Assembly (NCBI GenBank): GCA_017413305.1
Contig: JAFPUA010000325.1
Coordinates: forward strand, 1 to 13,061
Length of the DNA stretch: 13,061 nt
Direction of reading: 5' to 3'
From: Candidatus Ruminimicrobiellum caprinum
GTDB lineage: Bacteria > Elusimicrobiota > Endomicrobiia > Endomicrobiales > Endomicrobiaceae
Below, piece by piece: positions 1 to 7,150 of this stretch. Each line of letters opens with the position of its first letter. Position 1 is the first letter of the stretch. The notes below the pieces were generated by a model. That model ran no database searches. It worked only from the letters and a program-made list of their open reading frames with translations, and had not been told where the DNA came from. The position numbers and the translations under genes are program-made.

Positions 1-1
1 G

Positions 2-988
2 ACAGCTAAACAGGTTATCGTTCAGAAAATAAAAGAATCTGAAAGAGATTCTCTCTATGAAGAAATGAAAGGCAAAATCGGCGAAATGATAAATGGTTCT
101 ATCTATAAAATTGCCAACAGAAATATTATTGTAGATTTAGGCAGAACGGAAGCTATCCTTCCTGTTTCTGAACAAGTTCCGAAAGAATCTTTTTCTGTAG
201 GACAGCATATTAGGGCTTTAATTGTTAAAGCAGAAAAAAATACAAAAGGTCCTAACATTGTTCTTTCCAGAACTCATCCGGATTTAGTTAAAGTTTTGTT
301 TGAACTTGAAGTGCCGGAAATTTATGAAAAAGTTGTTGATATAGTAAATGTTGTAAGAGAACCGGGCTTAAGAACAAAAATTGCCGTTATTTCACACAAT
401 CCGAAAGTTGATCCTGTAGGTGCATGTGTAGGGGTAAAAGGTGCAAGAATTAAGCCTATCATCGATGAGTTAAGAGGGGAAAAAATAGATTTGGTTCCTT
501 TTACGGAAGATCCTATTCAGTACATTACTGCAGCTCTTTCTCCAGCAAAGCCTATAAGTGTATCAATTATTAATGCAGAAGAAAAACAGGCGGAAGTTAT
601 AGTTGCCGATGATGTTTTATCTCTTGCAATAGGTAAATCCGGTCATAATGTTCGTCTTGCAGCAAGGCTTACAGGTTGGCATATTGATGTAAAATCCGAA
701 GGTCAGAAGAAACTTGAAAAAGAAAATACGGAAGCTGCACAAACTGAAATTTTAGATAAGTTGGAAGGTGTCAGCGATAAGATAAAAAGTTTACTTGCTC
801 AAGCAGGGTTAGCAGATATAGCTAAACTTGCAGGACTTAAGGTAGAAGATTTAACAACTCTTCCCGGAATAGGTGATAAAACCGCAGAAAAGATTATTAA
901 TTCTGCTAAAAGTGCATTAGAAAATGCTCCTGCAGAGGAAGCAGTTGAAGAAGTTGCAGAAGAAGCAACAGACGAAACCGCAGAATAA
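2..988 (+). CDS. nusA: Transcription termination/antitermination factor NusA (5'-truncated by window edge)
   Basis: NusA binds RNA polymerase and nascent RNA and modulates pausing, termination and antitermination. The reading frame is open from base 2, and the first visible residues (TAKQVIVQKIKESERDSLYEE) already match NusA, so the start codon lies before the window and most of the N-terminal polymerase-binding domain is missing. The 328 visible residues hold an S1 domain (GEMINGSIYKI... to ...NIVLSRTHP). Two KH domains follow, with GxxG loops at GVKG and GKSG and the typical NusA linker VREPGLRTKIAV. A C-terminal helix-hairpin-helix unit (LAGLKVEDLTTLPGIGDKTAEKI) leads into a Glu/Ala-rich acidic tail. 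The gene heads the nusA-infB-rbfA-truB cluster common in bacteria. The ylxR/L7Ae-type genes often found between nusA and infB are absent. ATG codons such as that at 65 are internal. Confidence 0.97.
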   Translation, partial: TAKQVIVQKIKESERDSLYEEMKGKIGEMINGSIYKIANRNIIVDLGRTEAILPVSEQVPKESFSVGQHIRALIVKAEKNTKGPNIVLSRTHPDLVKVLFELEVPEIYEKVVDIVNVVREPGLRTKIAVISHNPKVDPVGACVGVKGARIKPIIDELRGEKIDLVPFTEDPIQYITAALSPAKPISVSIINAEEKQAEVIVADDVLSLAIGKSGHNVRLAARLTGWHIDVKSEGQKKLEKENTEAAQTEILDKLEGVSDKIKSLLAQAGLADIAKLAGLKVEDLTTLPGIGDKTAEKIINSAKSALENAPAEEAVEEVAEEATDETAE

Positions 989-1029
989 ATAAAACTAATA
1001 TGTATAGAAGTATGGAAACGGCAAAGATG

Positions 1030-1168
1030 AGCTTACAGCTGACAGCTTAAAGCTTAAAGTTTAATGAGTCCTGCGGACTGGTTGTTAAGCTTTTTTCGCA
1101 TAGCGAAAAATCTAAAACATTTGCAGTTTATCCAAAAACTATAAGCTGTAAGCTTTAAGCTATAAGCT
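1030..1168. repeat. Imperfect long palindrome built of AGCTTA-type units between nusA and infB
   Basis: The 220-bp nusA-infB gap contains no gene I can support. Its main structure is a pair of arms made of repeated AGCTTA/TAAGCT words. AGCTTAAAGCTTA at 1044-1056 is a perfect 13-bp inverted match of 1149-1161. Further AGCT-containing words lie outside both arms (1030-1040 and 1140-1148, 1165-1168). Between the arms are two smaller hairpins: GTCC-TGC-GGAC at about 1069-1079, and an 8-bp stem TTTTTCGC/GCGAAAAA with a 3-base loop at 1092-1110. The nested layout suggests a small non-coding repeat inserted between operon genes. In RNA it could fold into a long hairpin that affects read-through or mRNA processing. 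Confidence 0.6.
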
Positions 1169-1191
1169 AAAAAATTACAAAGTGATTTTTT
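1169..1191 (+). terminator. Terminator-like hairpin directly before the infB ribosome binding site
   Basis: A 10-bp stem with one G-T pair (AAAAAATTAC at 1169-1178 with GTGATTTTTT at 1182-1191, loop AAA) ends in a T-run. It stops just before the AAGGAG ribosome binding site at 1194-1199. The shape is that of a weak intrinsic terminator with an A/T-rich stem. At this place it would set the ratio of nusA to infB transcripts, or mark an RNA processing site, rather than fully end the operon. No convincing new promoter was seen between it and infB. Confidence 0.4.
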
Positions 1192-1208
1192 AGAAGGAGT
1201 GAAAATAT

Positions 1209-3527
1209 ATGACAACAAGTACCACAAAAAAAACAATTGTAAAAAAAGATAAAGAAGAAACTAAAGAAAAAAAGGTTAAAAAGACCACCGCAAAAACAGC
1301 CGGTGCTAAATCTGTTACTAAAAAAGCTAAAACTGCATCCGGCAGCGAAAAAAAGGTAACAAAATCTCCTTCTAAAAAAACAGGCACATCTTCTTCTAAG
1401 ACTGCTAAACCTAAAACAACAACAAAATCAGCTCCGAAGAAGAAACAGCCTGCAAAACAAAAAAAAGATATTAAAAAAGTTTCTGAAGAAACTTCAAAAC
1501 AGGAAATAAAAAATGTTTTGGAACAGCCTAAACAATCTGTTCCGGAACAGAAACCTGTTGTAGAACAACCTGTAAAACAGGAAACAAAAATAAATGTTCC
1601 TCCCGTGCAGAAACCACAGATTCAGCAGCCGGTACAACAGGAACAAAAACAGACTTTTCAGTCTCAAAAACATATTGAGCAACCTAAACCGGCTCAGACT
1701 GTACAGAATATTCAGCAACAAAAACCGCAACAACCTAAACAAGAACCTCCGAAACAGGAACCCGAACAGCCTCAACTACCGACGATAAACATAAATGAAC
1801 TTATTACCGTTAAAGATTTAGCCGAAAAAATGAACTTAAAAGTAGGCGATGTTTTAAGAAAATTGTTGACTATGGGAAGCCTTGCAACAATCAATCAGAG
1901 ACTTGATACGGATACTGCAATTCTTTTAGCTAATGAGTTTGGTTTTGATGCAAAACTTGTTTCCTTATACGAGGAAGAAAATATAGAAAAGTCTCCCGAA
2001 GAAAAAGCTGAAAATTTAAAACCGCGTTCACCTATTGTTACCATTATGGGGCATGTTGACCACGGTAAAACATCGTTACTTGATGCAATAAGACACAGTA
2101 ATGTTATTGCAGGTGAAGCAGGCGGAATTACGCAGCATATAGGTGCTTACAGAGTTAAAACATCAACCGGAGAAATAACATTTTTAGATACGCCGGGGCA
2201 CGAAGCTTTTACGGCTATGAGGTCCAGAGGTGCTCAGGTAACCGATATCGTTATTCTTGTTGTTTCTGCAGCTGACGGTATAATGCCTCAAACTATAGAA
2301 GCTATTAACCACGCAAAAGCTGCAAATGTTCCTATAATAGTGGCAGTAAATAAAATAGATTTACCTACGGCAAACCCCGAAAAAATCAGACAGGAAGTAA
2401 GCAATTACGGTTTATTGCCGGAAGAATGGGGCGGCGATACAATAATGGTAAATATTTCCGCAAAACAGAAAATAAATATAGATTCTCTTCTTGAACTTGT
2501 TCAGTTAAAAGCTGAAATGATGGAACTTAAAGCTAATCCGAACAAACGAGCAGAAGGTGTAGTTATAGAAGCTAAGCTTGACCCTCGCAGAGGTGCAGTT
2601 GCTACGATTTTGGTACAGAGCGGAACTCTTCATATAGGCGATAACTTAGTTGTTGGTACAACTTACGGTAAAGTAAGAGCAATGATAGATGAGTATGGTA
2701 AAAGATTTGATAAAGCTGTTCCGAGTATGCCGGTAGAAATTTTAGGTTTAAATGAGCCTCCTCAGTCCGGTGATAAGTTTGTAGTTTTGGAACATGAATC
2801 TCAGGTAAGGGAAATTGCCAATGCCAGAAAAGAAAAAGCAAAAGCAGATTCTTTAAGACCTAGACAACATGTTTCACTTCTTGATATCAGTGCAGGTAAA
2901 GCAAAACATCTTAAGATTATTTTAAAAACTGATGTTCAAGGTTCTCTCGGTGCATTGTGCGATGCTTTGGAAAGAATGTCAAATGCAGAAATAAATTTGG
3001 AAATTATACATAAAGGTGCAGGTTCCATAACGGAATCCGATGTTATTTTGGCAGCGGCATCAGATGCAATGATTGTAGGTTTTAATATTCGTCCTGACAA
3101 TGCCGTAGAAAAACTTGCTGAAACAGAAGGCGTCAGCATAAGTGTTTACAGAATTATATATGAACTTATAGCGGATATTAAAGCTGCTATGGAAGGTTTA
3201 CTTGATCCGGATACACAGGAAAAAATTACGGGTAAAGCTGTAGTTAAACAGGTGTTCAAACTTTCTTCTGCAGGAACTGTCGCAGGTTGTACGGTTACCG
3301 AAGGTAAAGCACAAAGAAATATGAAAGTAAGACTTTTAAGAGATAATGTTATCATATTTGAAGGAAACACATCTGCGATTAAGAGATTTAAAGATGATGT
3401 AAAAGAAGTTGAAAAAGGTTACGAATGCGGTATTTCTTTAGAGAATTTTTCAGATATAAAAGTTTCAGATGTTATGGAATTCTTTACTGTAGAAAAGATA
3501 GCCAGAAAACTGGTTACAGAAAATTAA
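1209..3527 (+). CDS. infB: Translation initiation factor IF-2
   Basis: IF-2 is the GTPase that delivers initiator fMet-tRNA to the 30S subunit and promotes 50S joining. The 772-residue length is ordinary for the family. Residues 1 to about 100 are a Lys/Thr/Ser-rich basic stretch. Residues about 105-190 are a Gln/Pro-rich, low-complexity linker. An IF2_N-type module begins near 192 (TININELITVKDLAEKM). The G domain carries all motifs: G1 GHVDHGKTS at 281-289, the G2 region with GGITQHIGAY, G3 DTPGH at 327-331, G4 NKID at 381-384, and G5 SAK. The C-terminal half follows the usual domain II / IF-2 / C2 order and ends VEKIARKLVTEN. The ATG at 1209 has AAGGAG at 1194-1199, nine bases upstream. 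The extension has family-typical composition but little conserved sequence. rbfA follows after 11 bases, so the two are co-transcribed. Confidence 0.98.
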   Translation: MTTSTTKKTIVKKDKEETKEKKVKKTTAKTAGAKSVTKKAKTASGSEKKVTKSPSKKTGTSSSKTAKPKTTTKSAPKKKQPAKQKKDIKKVSEETSKQEIKNVLEQPKQSVPEQKPVVEQPVKQETKINVPPVQKPQIQQPVQQEQKQTFQSQKHIEQPKPAQTVQNIQQQKPQQPKQEPPKQEPEQPQLPTININELITVKDLAEKMNLKVGDVLRKLLTMGSLATINQRLDTDTAILLANEFGFDAKLVSLYEEENIEKSPEEKAENLKPRSPIVTIMGHVDHGKTSLLDAIRHSNVIAGEAGGITQHIGAYRVKTSTGEITFLDTPGHEAFTAMRSRGAQVTDIVILVVSAADGIMPQTIEAINHAKAANVPIIVAVNKIDLPTANPEKIRQEVSNYGLLPEEWGGDTIMVNISAKQKINIDSLLELVQLKAEMMELKANPNKRAEGVVIEAKLDPRRGAVATILVQSGTLHIGDNLVVGTTYGKVRAMIDEYGKRFDKAVPSMPVEILGLNEPPQSGDKFVVLEHESQVREIANARKEKAKADSLRPRQHVSLLDISAGKAKHLKIILKTDVQGSLGALCDALERMSNAEINLEIIHKGAGSITESDVILAAASDAMIVGFNIRPDNAVEKLAETEGVSISVYRIIYELIADIKAAMEGLLDPDTQEKITGKAVVKQVFKLSSAGTVAGCTVTEGKAQRNMKVRLLRDNVIIFEGNTSAIKRFKDDVKEVEKGYECGISLENFSDIKVSDVMEFFTVEKIARKLVTEN

Positions 3528-3538
3528 AAGAAGGTAGC

Positions 3539-3895
3539 ATGAAAACATACAAAAGGGCAACACGAGTTGCCGAACTGATTCAAAAAAATATTGCAGAAAT
3601 TTTAAGAGATATAAAAGAATTAAATAAAGGTCTTGTTACTGTTACAAATGTGCGTTTAACTGACGATTTACAGACTTGTAGGATATTTTATTCCGTTATA
3701 GGAACTGAAGATGACAAGAAAAATGCCGAAACAGTTTTGCAGGAGAAAACAAAACAAATCAGGTTTCAGCTTGCACAGAATATGGATTTGAGAAGAACTC
3801 CTACGATAGATTTTAAATATGATGATTCCGGCGAAAAAGCCGAGAAAATTTTTGAAATATTGGATAAAATAGAACACGAAAAAGATGAAAAATAA
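3539..3895 (+). CDS. rbfA: 30S ribosome-binding factor RbfA
   Basis: RbfA binds the 30S subunit near the 5' end of 16S rRNA and helps late maturation of the small subunit. The 118-residue product is normal in size. It has the family pattern: TYKRATRVAELIQKNIAEIL at the start, the KH-like core GLVTVTNVRLTDDLQTCRIFYS with 'V..V..T.DL..A/C.V..S' character, and RFQLAQNMDLRRTPTIDFKYDDS near the end. The frame is open further upstream to 3425, but that part overlaps infB and is not RbfA-like. The ATG at 3539 is preceded by AGAAGG at 3529-3534 and sits 11 bases after the infB stop. It overlaps the next gene by 11 bases, which suggests translational coupling. Confidence 0.95.
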   Translation: MKTYKRATRVAELIQKNIAEILRDIKELNKGLVTVTNVRLTDDLQTCRIFYSVIGTEDDKKNAETVLQEKTKQIRFQLAQNMDLRRTPTIDFKYDDSGEKAEKIFEILDKIEHEKDEK

Positions 3896-4886
3896 AAAAG
3901 TGTTAACATTACAGAATTCTTCTAAGCAAAAAGTGTTAAATGCTATATCTGCTATTATCAAAGAAAGTAGAACATTTTTTGTTGCGGGACACACTAAGCC
4001 TGACGGCGATGCGTTAGGTTCGGGGCTTGCTTTATCTTCAATGTTAAGGCGTATGGGGAAAAAAGTTACTCATTGTTCTATTGATCCTGTACCTTCGGAT
4101 ATGATGTTTATTCCGCAGGCAAATAAGATAAAAATAACAAACAAAGTTAAAGACACTTTTGACTGTGCAATAATTTTGGAATCAATAAATTTTGACAGAA
4201 TGGGTGACATTATTTCGCCCGAACAAGCAAAGAAAATAATAAATATCGATCATCATCTTGCACATAATAATTTTGGTGATGTTAATTATATTGTTCCGAC
4301 ATCATCGTCGGTATCGGAACTTGTTTATGATGTTTTTAAGAATTTAAAAATTGCTCCTACCAAACAGGAAGCTGAAAACTTATATATAGGAATAGTTACA
4401 GATACAGGTCGTTTTCAGCAGCTAAATACAACAGCTAATTCTCATTTGGTTACTGCGGAACTTTTGAATTATGGTGTTAATTCAAATAATTTATGTAAAA
4501 AACTTTTTTCAACTTTAGAACTTCCAAAAATAAAGTTATATGGCCTTGCTTTGTCAAATATTAAAACTGCTTTTAATAATAAATTTATATACACTAAAAT
4601 TACAAAAGAAATGTTTGATAAAACGGGATCTTCTTATACCGATACCGATGGTATTATCAATTATTGTATTGCTGTACCTACAGCAGTTGTCGGCTGTATA
4701 TTAAAACAGGAAACTCCGAACACTGTAAAAGTAAGTTTTCGTTCGATAGAAAAATTCAATATTCTTGATGCAATAAAAGGTTTTGACGGTGGCGGTCACA
4801 AAAATGCTGCAGGTTGCACGATTCATGCCGATATGGATACAGCTGAAAAACAAATTCTTAAAGCTTTCGCCAAAAAATTAAAATGA
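3885..4886 (+). CDS. nrnA: DHH/DHHA1 phosphoesterase, NrnA-like oligoribonuclease / pAp phosphatase
   Basis: NrnA-type enzymes degrade very short oligoribonucleotides and dephosphorylate pAp using metal ions. The 333-residue protein has an N-terminal DHH domain with GHTKPDGDALGS (H36, D40, D42) and the IDHH motif (D122-H124). It has a C-terminal DHHA1 domain with the substrate-binding loop FDGGGHKNAAG (G302-H305). The segment where the second DHH motif normally gives an Asp reads AIILES here (E99), so a conservative Asp-to-Glu change may be present. All other key residues are intact, so I expect an active enzyme. A DHH gene between rbfA and truB is a common bacterial arrangement. The start overlaps the end of rbfA by 11 bases, and the stop overlaps truB in an ATGA junction. 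Exact substrate preference cannot be told from sequence alone. Confidence 0.9.
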   Translation: MKNKKVLTLQNSSKQKVLNAISAIIKESRTFFVAGHTKPDGDALGSGLALSSMLRRMGKKVTHCSIDPVPSDMMFIPQANKIKITNKVKDTFDCAIILESINFDRMGDIISPEQAKKIINIDHHLAHNNFGDVNYIVPTSSSVSELVYDVFKNLKIAPTKQEAENLYIGIVTDTGRFQQLNTTANSHLVTAELLNYGVNSNNLCKKLFSTLELPKIKLYGLALSNIKTAFNNKFIYTKITKEMFDKTGSSYTDTDGIINYCIAVPTAVVGCILKQETPNTVKVSFRSIEKFNILDAIKGFDGGGHKNAAGCTIHADMDTAEKQILKAFAKKLK

Positions 4887-5527
4887 ACGATATTTCGGGA
4901 TATATCCTTGCCAATAAGCCAAAGGGCATTACTTCGTTCGCTCTTGTACGTAAAATCAAAAAACAACTTAATGTAAAAAAAGCAGGCCACTGTGGTACAT
5001 TAGATCCTTTAGCAAGCGGATTAATGATAATAGTCGTTGGTAAATATACAAAATTGCAAGATAAGTTTATGAAGCAGGATAAAGTGTATCTTGCTGAAGT
5101 AAAACTCGGTGTCAAAACGGATAGCGGTGATTTAGACGGTAATATCATTTCTCAGTCGGATTATTCTCATATAACAAAAGAAAAAATAGAAGAAGTGTGC
5201 AAAAGTTTTGTTGGTGAAATAGAACAGATACCGCCCATGTATTCAGCACTTAAAGTTAATGGCAAAAAATTGTATGAGCTTGCCAGAAAAGGTATTACGA
5301 TTGAGCGTAAATCGCGTTACATAACAATATATTCCATAGATTTATTAGATTTTCAAAAAGATATTTTTACTATAAGGGTAAAATGTTCTTCAGGAACATA
5401 TATTAGGACACTTGCTGAAGATATCGGTACAAAATTAAACGTAGATACTGTTTTAAATAATTTAGTTCGTGAGCAAATTGGCGAGTATAAGCTGGCTGAT
5501 GCAAGTGACAAAATATTGTCATTATAA
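4883..5527 (+). CDS. truB: tRNA pseudouridine(55) synthase TruB
   Basis: TruB converts U55 in the T-loop of tRNAs to pseudouridine. The 214-residue protein starts with the family pattern GYILANKPKGITSF. It contains the catalytic box GHCGTLDPLASGLM with the nucleophile Asp41, the KVYLAEVKLGVKTDSGDLDG strand region, the QIPPMYSALKVNGKKLYELARKG segment, and the RVKCSSGTYIRTLAEDIG motif. It is short because the C-terminal PUA-like or TruB_C extension of longer homologues is almost absent. This is a known form and not a sign of truncation. The start codon overlaps the nrnA stop (ATGA), which indicates translational coupling. It is the last gene of this operon: 8 bases downstream a separate promoter begins, and no strong terminator is visible between them. 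Confidence 0.96.
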   Translation: MNDISGYILANKPKGITSFALVRKIKKQLNVKKAGHCGTLDPLASGLMIIVVGKYTKLQDKFMKQDKVYLAEVKLGVKTDSGDLDGNIISQSDYSHITKEKIEEVCKSFVGEIEQIPPMYSALKVNGKKLYELARKGITIERKSRYITIYSIDLLDFQKDIFTIRVKCSSGTYIRTLAEDIGTKLNVDTVLNNLVREQIGEYKLADASDKILSL

Positions 5528-5534
5528 AAAACTA

Positions 5535-5563
5535 TTCACATTTTAGGGAAAATATTGTATAAT
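5535..5563 (+). promoter_or_regulatory. Sigma70-type promoter for the 108-aa membrane protein gene
   Basis: TTCACA at 5535-5540 (5 of 6 to consensus) is followed after exactly 17 bases by a perfect TATAAT at 5558-5563, with TG just before it. Transcription should begin near 5570, leaving a leader of about 34 bases that carries CGGAG at 5591-5595, eight bases before the ATG at 5604. The promoter is enclosed by an 8-bp inverted repeat (AAAACTAT at 5528-5535 and ATAGTTTT at 5571-5578), which may be chance. Confidence 0.75.
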
Positions 5564-5603
5564 ACCTTGTATAGTTTTAAAATTATTTAACGGAGAAAAT
5601 AAA

Positions 5604-5930
5604 ATGGAAAACAATGAAACAAAATCTTGCGTTATCAGAGATGAATTTTTGCCTAAAGCAAAAGTTTTTTTTACATCAAAAAAGTTTTTGATAATTGCAG
5701 CTTGTGTAGTATGTTTTTTTGTAGGATTTTTTGCAGGTAATACTATAGGAAAAAGTTCTCAGAAAAAGGCAGATGCTGTACTTATTGCAGCAGCTAACGC
5801 CAGAGCAACTGCAAGATATAGAAGACCGGCACCAAGACAGGCAAACAGACAGAGAGTTAACAGACCGGCAGCAGCAAGACAAACTACCAGACCTACTAAC
5901 AGACCTACAGCAAGACAAACAAGCAGATAA
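5604..5930 (+). CDS. Hypothetical single-pass membrane protein with periodic Arg-rich tail
   Basis: I do not recognise a family. The 108 residues split into three parts. Residues 1-27 are a polar, mixed-charge N-terminus. Residues about 28-48 are one hydrophobic helix (FLIIAACVVCFFVGFFAGNT) with a GxxxGxxxG pattern (G41, G45, G49) that often packs helices together. Residues about 50-108 are a strongly basic, disordered-looking tail of Arg, Ala, Pro, Gln, Thr and Asn. The tail has 13 arginines from residue 67 on and no acidic residue after D57. Arg recurs every four residues at 92, 96, 100, 104 and 108, and the DNA repeats in 12-base steps with AGA codons, so the tail probably grew by repeat expansion. 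The gene has its own promoter and terminator. A role in binding nucleic acid or an anionic polymer at the membrane is possible but only a guess. Membrane orientation is unclear because both flanks are basic. Confidence 0.75.
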   Translation: MENNETKSCVIRDEFLPKAKVFFTSKKFLIIAACVVCFFVGFFAGNTIGKSSQKKADAVLIAAANARATARYRRPAPRQANRQRVNRPAAARQTTRPTNRPTARQTSR

Positions 5931-5946
5931 TTCTTGAATAAAATAT

Positions 5947-5989
5947 AAAATTCTCCGGTGTCAAAAAATAGACATCCGGAGAATTTTTT
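5947..5989 (+). terminator. Strong intrinsic terminator after the 108-aa gene
   Basis: A long stem pairs TTCTCCGG-TGTC (5951-5962) with GACA-CCGGAGAA (5971-5983, one bulged T at 5975). An 8-base A-rich loop caps it, and six T follow at 5984-5989. A-T pairs flanking the stem (AAAA at 5947-5950 with the T-run) could let it work in both directions. The next gene's promoter lies partly inside this hairpin. Confidence 0.9.
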
Positions 5990-5997
5990 GTTATAAT
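5969..5997 (+). promoter_or_regulatory. Sigma70-type promoter for the glycosyltransferase pair, embedded in a terminator
   Basis: TAGACA at 5969-5974 (5 of 6) and TATAAT at 5992-5997 (6 of 6) are 17 bases apart. The -35 box lies in the loop and descending arm of the preceding terminator hairpin. Predicted transcription start is about 6004, within a few bases of the ATG at 6006, so the message would have almost no leader. Confidence 0.65.
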
Positions 5998-6005
5998 ATT
6001 TCATT

Positions 6006-7139
6006 ATGAATAATAAAAATTATAAACTCTTTTCAGATTGTAAAAATTTTCCTTTAGATAGACCTTGTTTTTATCAGAAGAATAAAAATACAGTTTGTTC
6101 TTCATGCAAACATTTTGTTTCTGTAAACAAAAAAGAAAATAAAACAAAAATCTTGATGATAAAACTCGGCGCAATGGGCGATGTACTGAGAACAACATTT
6201 GTACTTGAAGGCTTGAAAGAAAAGTATAAAAATTGTTCTATATCATGGCTCGTTGATAAGAAGAATGCAGATGTCCTTGTCGGCAACAAATATATTAATG
6301 AAATTATTGTCAATGATAACAAAGTTTTTGAGAAGTTGTCTTCTATAAAATATGATGTTGTCATTAATCTTGATTTGTCTCCGGAAAGCTTATCGTTTAC
6401 AAAAGTAGTTTTTGCTAAAAAAATTATAGGTTATTATCTTGATGATAACAGAAAAATTACAGGTTCAAACGATTACGCTAAAAAGTGGCTTTTAACAAGT
6501 GCTTATGATAACTTGAAAAAAGAAAATGAAAATACTTATCAGTATTGGATGTCGAAAATATGCGAACTGAAAAAAGATAATTACGAGATACAGGTTCCTA
6601 TATCAAAACAGGCTTTGTTGAAAGCTAAAAAATTAAAATCTTCTTTAAAATTAAACAAAGCAAAAATTATAGGTATTAACCCTGGTGCAGGTAAACGCTG
6701 GGTTATGAAAAAGTGGAGAATAGAAAAATATATTAAACTTATAAAAATTCTTTCGCAGAAAGGTTATAATATTTTTCTTCTTGGCGGACGAGATGATGAA
6801 GAAGAAATAAAATTGATACTAAAGCAAAAAATAAAAAATGTTTATTCTACGGGAACTGATAATTCAGTACAGGAATTTTTTGCTATGGTAAATTTATGTG
6901 ATGTTGTAATTTGTGGCGATACTATGGCAATGCACGCGGCACTTGGCTTAAAGAAACAAGTTGTTGCAATATTCGGCCCTACATCGTACAATGAAATTGA
7001 AATGTATGACAGAGGAACAAAAATAGTTTCTATGGACTGCAATTGTTGTTATTTGCCTGACTGTAATAAGAAAACGAAATGTATGGATAAGGTTTCCGTC
7101 GAAAATGTCTTAGAAGCAGTTCAAACATATATTTATTAG
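6006..7139 (+). CDS. Glycosyltransferase family 9 protein (heptosyltransferase-like)
   Basis: GT9 enzymes transfer ADP-heptose or similar sugars during LPS core or related glycan synthesis at the cytoplasmic face of the inner membrane. The 377-residue protein shows KLGAMGDVLRTT (53-64, the acceptor-side GD motif), the mid-protein donor motif IIGINPGAGKRWVMKKW, NIFLLGG, and the C-terminal GDTMAMHAALGLKKQVVAIFGPTS signature. An added N-terminal segment before the first strand carries four cysteines (C12, C21, C31, C34). A cysteine cluster near the C-terminus (C345, C347, C348, C353, C359) is more common in the family. Together they suggest metal binding or disulfides. The start at 6006 has no Shine-Dalgarno sequence and is only about 8 bases after a -10 box. 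I keep it because the Cys-rich segment resembles the start of other GT9 proteins. It forms a two-gene unit with the GT2 gene 11 bases downstream. The actual sugar is unknown. Confidence 0.88.
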   Translation: MNNKNYKLFSDCKNFPLDRPCFYQKNKNTVCSSCKHFVSVNKKENKTKILMIKLGAMGDVLRTTFVLEGLKEKYKNCSISWLVDKKNADVLVGNKYINEIIVNDNKVFEKLSSIKYDVVINLDLSPESLSFTKVVFAKKIIGYYLDDNRKITGSNDYAKKWLLTSAYDNLKKENENTYQYWMSKICELKKDNYEIQVPISKQALLKAKKLKSSLKLNKAKIIGINPGAGKRWVMKKWRIEKYIKLIKILSQKGYNIFLLGGRDDEEEIKLILKQKIKNVYSTGTDNSVQEFFAMVNLCDVVICGDTMAMHAALGLKKQVVAIFGPTSYNEIEMYDRGTKIVSMDCNCCYLPDCNKKTKCMDKVSVENVLEAVQTYIY

Positions 7140-7150
7140 AGGTGTTTTAA

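Noticed and set aside
1121..1145. TTGCAG ... TATAAG as an infB promoter
   Set aside because: The spacing is only 13 bases, too short for a sigma70 promoter.
1030..1168. CRISPR-like array of AGCTTA repeats
   Set aside because: Repeats are short, partly inverted and contiguous, with no regular spacers or cas genes.
1494..1775. Long minus-strand open frame opposite the Gln/Pro-rich part of infB (Leu/Arg/Phe-rich)
   Set aside because: A composition artefact of CAG/CAA/CCT codons read in reverse, with no start signals and no protein-like order.
3425..3538. Longer rbfA frame starting inside infB
   Set aside because: The extension is the out-of-frame shadow of the infB end. RbfA similarity and a ribosome binding site begin at 3539.
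5676..5918. Minus-strand Cys/Ser-rich frame opposite the Arg-rich tail gene
   Set aside because: Mirror of the AGA/ACA repeats, without a promoter or ribosome binding site. The + strand gene has both, plus a terminator.
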